The notes under the pieces: model-generated
Told to the model about the DNA's origin: nothing
Databases searched by the model: none
What the model saw: the letters and a program-made list of their open reading frames with translations, nothing else
Program-made: the position numbers and the translations under genes
Shown here: positions 6,317 to 9,154 of the stretch, one piece after another
Layout of the letters: every line of letters starts with the position of its first letter
Position numbering within the stretch: position 1 is the stretch's first letter
Origin: an uncultured Bacilli bacterium
GTDB taxonomy: Bacteria > Bacillota_I > Bacilli_A > RF39 > UBA660
Length of the DNA stretch: 9,154 nt
NCBI GenBank assembly: GCA_934132915.1
Contig: CAKPAK010000057.1
Location: 1 to 9,154 of the forward strand
Direction: 5' to 3'

Positions 6317-7009
6317 CTAGCAATATTTTTTTATCACCAAAATCAAATGCCCTTTTTTTGTCTCTCCCTCAATTCGGTCAAACAAAAACTTTCCATATCC
6401 TCTGACACTAAATCGGTCTCCCTCTCTTAAAATAGCATGCTTTTTCCTTAAAATATCATCATTTAAAATAACCTCTTGCTCCCGAATTCTCTCTAAAATT
6501 CCCTCTCGACTATCCCCAATAACACGCGAAATTACATTATCTACACGTAAACTAGATACAATGACCTTTTTCGTCAAAAACTCCCGCTGGTAATCTGCTA
6601 AACTATCTAATGGAACTTCCTCTATCCGGGCAGAATACTTTCCAATCTGAACCAACTCTTGCTTCAAATAATCATAAATCTCAGAAAAAACATAAACATA
6701 AAAATACCCCTGATAATACACAATATCGCCAAATACATCATCACAAAGAGAAAGTCCAAATAAAGTACCTAAAACCATCGCATGCGTAATTTCACCCTTG
6801 CACAAAATCTTACACAAACTAAGCTTAGGTTCAGCCTTTGTATAAAAAATAACTTTATCTGCGCCCTCAAAAGGACAAAACGTCGAAAACTCCCGCTTCC
6901 CCAACTGCATACGCACCATCGAAGCCATATTTCCCGACACAAAGCCAGAGCACTCCCCACGCATTAGCTTTTCCATATATTTTTCTTGTTTGTATTGATT
7001 ACCCCTCAT
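6317..7009 (-). CDS. ylmH: YlmH-family S4-domain RNA-binding protein
   Basis: The 230-residue protein matches the YlmH family in order and size (Bacillus subtilis YlmH is about 257 residues). It has an N-terminal/central YlmH domain, with KAEPKLSLCKILCKGEITHA and a G-TLFGLSLCDDVFGDIV stretch, and a C-terminal S4 RNA-binding domain beginning at SSLRVDNVISRVIG. In Bacillus subtilis YlmH acts in ribosome-associated quality control; in streptococci it sits near ftsZ and division genes. No division genes flank it here. Two starts are possible: a GTG at 7018 and an ATG at 7009. I prefer the ATG because AAGGTGAT (complement of 7014-7021) lies four bases upstream of it and overlaps the GTG. It is the only host gene here on the minus strand and is divergent from cwlJ. 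Confidence 0.9.
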   Translation of the reverse strand: MRGNQYKQEKYMEKLMRGECSGFVSGNMASMVRMQLGKREFSTFCPFEGADKVIFYTKAEPKLSLCKILCKGEITHAMVLGTLFGLSLCDDVFGDIVYYQGYFYVYVFSEIYDYLKQELVQIGKYSARIEEVPLDSLADYQREFLTKKVIVSSLRVDNVISRVIGDSREGILERIREQEVILNDDILRKKHAILREGDRFSVRGYGKFLFDRIEGETKKGHLILVIKKYC

Positions 7010-7026
7010 TCGTATCACCTTCCTAA

Positions 7027-7055
7027 ATTATAACATTCCTTAAACAAAATCCCAA
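7027..7055 (-). promoter_or_regulatory. Promoter of ylmH
   Basis: The minus strand has TTGGGA (7050-7055), a 17-bp spacer and TATAAT (7027-7032) with a TGT extension. Transcription would start around 7020, giving a very short leader that begins near or within the ribosome binding site. Confidence 0.65.
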
Positions 7056-7087
7056 ACTTTTCCTCATCTTGTTTTCTTATTTTTAGT

Positions 7088-7108
7088 AAAATACTGAATC
7101 AGTATTTT
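7088..7108. promoter_or_regulatory. 21-bp near-perfect palindrome, candidate operator
   Basis: AAAATACTGA (7088-7097) and TCAGTATTTT (7099-7108) are perfect inverted half-sites around one central base. The palindrome lies in the divergent ylmH/cwlJ region, about 33 bases upstream of the ylmH -35 box. It lacks a following T-tract, so an operator is more likely than a terminator. The binding protein is unknown. Confidence 0.55.
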
Positions 7109-7145
7109 CTATAAAGAACGAAAATATGCCAAAGACGTGGGACAA

Positions 7146-7175
7146 GTCATGAATTTACACCCTTTAGCATATACT
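7146..7175 (+). promoter_or_regulatory. Possible sigma-E-like sporulation promoter of cwlJ
   Basis: GTCATGAA (7146-7153), a 14-bp spacer and CATATACT (7168-7175) resemble the mother-cell sigma-E consensus (CATACAnT -10 type) in spacing and partly in sequence. In Bacillus subtilis cwlJ is sigma-E dependent. The predicted leader would be only about 9 bases, which weakens the call. Confidence 0.25.
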
Positions 7176-7190
7176 ATTCTAGGTGGTAAA

Positions 7191-7616
7191 ATGATTGTAA
7201 AATATACCGAGAAAGAATTAGAACTCTTAGCTCGTTTAATGCGTGCAGAAGCCGTAGGTGAGGGGAATCTAGGAATGCTAATGGTTGGTAATGTTGGAAT
7301 TAACCGTGTCATTGCCAAATGCCTAACATTTAAAGATATCACAACTATTAGTAAAATGGTTTATCAGTCTCCAGGAGGTTTCAGCGGCCCTTCTAGTAGT
7401 CTTTTTTATGGCAATCCGACCGAACTAGAAAAAAGTCTAGCCAGAAGAATTATCCGAGGAGAATATTACTATCCAGCAACGAATGCCCTATGGTTTTATG
7501 CTCCCACAACAGGAGAATCTTGCAAAGCAACCTGGTGGGATCAAAACTTAGCCGGTCGTTACAAAAATCACTGCTTTTACAGACCAACCCCTGGAACATG
7601 CCAAGAATTACATTAA
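7191..7616 (+). CDS. cwlJ: CwlJ-type spore cortex-lytic cell wall hydrolase
   Basis: The protein is a Hydrolase_2 (SleB/CwlJ) family enzyme that opens cortex peptidoglycan at germination. It matches Bacillus subtilis CwlJ closely in plan: ELELLARLMRAEAVGEGNLG at the start, with the family glutamate, MLMVGNVGINRV, the FYGNPTELEKSLARRIIRGE helix, ALWFY, and the C-terminal RYKNHCFYRPTPGTCQ. With a start at ATG 7191 it has 141 residues, almost the same as the 142 of Bacillus subtilis CwlJ, and AGGTGG lies at 7181-7186. Upstream in-frame starts (GTG 7137, ATG 7149) would add residues without a good ribosome binding site, although the frame is open back to 7098. It has no signal peptide, as expected for a mother-cell coat-associated enzyme. 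GerQ, its usual partner in Bacillus, is not in the window. Confidence 0.9.
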   Translation: MIVKYTEKELELLARLMRAEAVGEGNLGMLMVGNVGINRVIAKCLTFKDITTISKMVYQSPGGFSGPSSSLFYGNPTELEKSLARRIIRGEYYYPATNALWFYAPTTGESCKATWWDQNLAGRYKNHCFYRPTPGTCQELH

Positions 7617-7700
7617 AATTGTTTAAAATGAAAAAATACGTCCCAAAATAACTATAGATACACAAATCAAGAAATCAGAATCAAATCAAAAGGAATCATA

Positions 7701-7780
7701 AAAAAGCAATAACCATAAGATAAAAGCAATAACCATAAGATAAAAGCAATAACCATAAGATAAAAGCAATAGCCATAAGA
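7701..7780 (+). repeat. Four 20-bp tandem repeats upstream of clpC
   Basis: The unit TAAAAGCAATAACCATAAGA recurs four times with a period of exactly 20 (7701, 7721, 7741, 7761). The first copy has one change (A for T at its first base) and the last has AGCC for AACC, followed by a partial ATAAGAT echo to about 7787. There are no spacers, so it is not a CRISPR. The period is about two helical turns. Confidence 0.85.
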
Positions 7781-7861
7781 TATAAGATAAAAAATAATCT
7801 TAATACAAATAATAATAACAAAATAATCAATCACAAAAATAATGAAGAAAGGAGCATAAAC

Positions 7862-9154
7862 ATGCTTGGTAATTTTAGTGAAGAAGCACAATACGTATTA
7901 TTAAAAGCAAGAGAAGAGATGATAGCCTTAAATCATCCTTATATTGGAACAGAGCATTTAATTTTATCAATTTTAAAAAATGAAGAAACCTTGTCTCAAA
8001 AATTAGGAGAATATGGATTAACTTATGAAAACTTTAAACAAGAAATTTTATCCATAATTGGAACAGGTACTAAAAAAACAAAATTCTATCTTTATACACC
8101 ACTTCTTAAAAAAATTATGGAAAATTCCCTTTTAGATGCCAAAGATAATAATAATGGAGAAGTGACTCCTGCCCATCTTTTTGCCTCCCTTTTAGAAGAA
8201 GGGGAGGGAATTGCAATTCGAATTTTAATTGGAATGGGAATTTCACTAGAAGATTTATATGATGAATTCTCTGGAAAATTAATTAAAAAACAAAAGAGGC
8301 ATAAAAGAAAATTATTAATTGATGAACTAGGTTACGATTTAGTAGAAAAAGCTAGAAGCAAAAAAATTGATCCTGTCATTGGACGAGAGAAAGAACTCAA
8401 TCGTGTCATTGAAATTCTTTGCCGTCGAACCAAAAATAATCCGATTTTAATAGGAGAAGCTGGCGTAGGAAAGACGGCCATTATTGAGGCCTTGTCCGCC
8501 AAAATCGCAGAAGGTTCAGTTCCTCTAAACTTACAGAATAAAAGAATTATCTCTCTAGACATGGCAACCCTTGTATCTGGAACCAAATACCGAGGCGAAT
8601 TTGAAGAAAGAATGCAAAAAATCTTAAAAGAAGTAGAACAAGAAGAAAATATTATTCTCTTTATTGATGAAATTCATACCCTAGTGGGAGCAGGCGGAGC
8701 TGAAGGAGCCATTGATGCTTCTAATATTTTAAAGCCATCTTTAGCAAGAGGAACAATTCATTGTATCGGGGCTACGACAACTAAAGAATATCAAAAATTT
8801 ATCGAAGAAGATAAAGCTTTAGACCGAAGATTTCAAAAAGTCATGGTTGAAGAACCAAGTCTGAAAACAACCACTCAAATTTTAACCAAACTAAAACCCA
8901 TTTATGAACACTATCATCAAGTAAAAATTCCAGATGATATGGTTAAAGAAATTGTCTTACTTGCAGATAAATATATCTATTATCGGCATAACCCTGATAA
9001 ATCAATCGATATCTTAGATGAAGTGGCTTCTTCCATTAGTATCAAAGAAACAAAAGAATTAAGAAAAATCAGCGCTCTAAAAAAAGAAAGAGATAAAATT
9101 CAAAAAGAAAAAAATTCTTATATCCTAGAAAATAATCTTAAAGAAGCTTATGTA
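7862..9154 (+). CDS. clpC: ClpC-type AAA+ ATPase, 5' part (runs off the window)
   Basis: This is the Hsp100/ClpC unfoldase that feeds proteins to ClpP. The window holds the first 431 residues. Residues 1-140 form the double Clp-N domain, with GTEH at 29-32 in the first repeat. AAA1 has Walker A GEAGVGKT (198-205), Walker B IILFIDE with Asp269-Glu270, GATTTKEY as sensor 1, and the DRRFQKV arginine-finger region. A charged helical stretch from about residue 400 (KKERDKIQKEK) begins the middle domain that binds adaptors. AAA2 lies beyond the window. The start at 7862 has AAGGAG at 7849-7854. In the second Clp-N repeat the usual GTEH is TPAH (Ala104). The normal ctsR-mcsA-mcsB genes do not precede it. 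No CtsR box or clear promoter is visible in the 245-base gap, which holds the 20-bp repeats. Confidence 0.95.
   Translation, partial: MLGNFSEEAQYVLLKAREEMIALNHPYIGTEHLILSILKNEETLSQKLGEYGLTYENFKQEILSIIGTGTKKTKFYLYTPLLKKIMENSLLDAKDNNNGEVTPAHLFASLLEEGEGIAIRILIGMGISLEDLYDEFSGKLIKKQKRHKRKLLIDELGYDLVEKARSKKIDPVIGREKELNRVIEILCRRTKNNPILIGEAGVGKTAIIEALSAKIAEGSVPLNLQNKRIISLDMATLVSGTKYRGEFEERMQKILKEVEQEENIILFIDEIHTLVGAGGAEGAIDASNILKPSLARGTIHCIGATTTKEYQKFIEEDKALDRRFQKVMVEEPSLKTTTQILTKLKPIYEHYHQVKIPDDMVKEIVLLADKYIYYRHNPDKSIDILDEVASSISIKETKELRKISALKKERDKIQKEKNSYILENNLKEAYV

Noticed and set aside
6051..6430. Two plus-strand Phe/Leu-rich open frames
   Set aside because: They arise from T-rich DNA, have no ribosome binding site, overlap the orphan terminator or ylmH, and show no protein-like pattern.
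7670..7700. AATCAAA-rich stretch as a CtsR box for clpC
   Set aside because: It lacks the heptad direct repeat GGTCAAA of the CtsR consensus.
7701..7780. CRISPR-like array
   Set aside because: The units abut directly with no unique spacers and no cas genes are near, so this is a simple tandem repeat.

Overview
The window comes from a low-GC Bacillota genome, probably an uncultured Bacilli-like gut lineage. The evidence is AT-rich DNA, strong AGGAGG-type ribosome binding sites, extended -10 promoters, and a Gram-positive gene set: YlmH, a CwlJ-type germination hydrolase, ClpC, a LysM amidase and a TasA-like surface protein. The coding regions read with the standard code. CwlJ points to a spore-forming ancestry. 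I cannot name the species.

The left 4 kb (1 to about 3985) looks like acquired accessory DNA. It starts with a 190-base non-coding stretch full of AACTT/AAGTT repeats and hairpins. A four-helix membrane protein follows on the minus strand. Divergent from it is a plus-strand cluster: an AbiEi-type winged-helix antitoxin, a short remnant that may be the start of its lost AbiEii toxin, a Bro-N/DinD-like protein, and a 454-residue protein with an N-terminal zinc-ribbon-like domain and a C-terminal HEPN-like R-N-x3-H motif. The AbiEi promoter carries an inverted repeat between its -35 and -10 boxes, which suggests autoregulation. Together this resembles a small phage-defence or abortive-infection cassette. 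Its function is inferred.

The cassette ends abruptly inside an N-acetylmuramoyl-L-alanine amidase gene. From about 3988 the sequence becomes C-rich and reads in frame as the C-terminal half of an Amidase_3 domain followed by four LysM repeats, with no start codon. The simplest reading is that a mobile element inserted into the amidase gene and that the 5' half lies to the left of the window.

The right 5 kb is ordinary chromosome: a terminator, a TasA/camelysin-like exported protein with its own promoter and terminator, a T-rich gap with an orphan terminator, ylmH on the minus strand, a divergent cwlJ, a 20-bp tandem repeat, and clpC running off the right edge. ClpC opens without ctsR, mcsA or mcsB next to it. 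Its second N-domain repeat lacks the glutamate that binds phosphoarginine in Bacillus subtilis ClpC.
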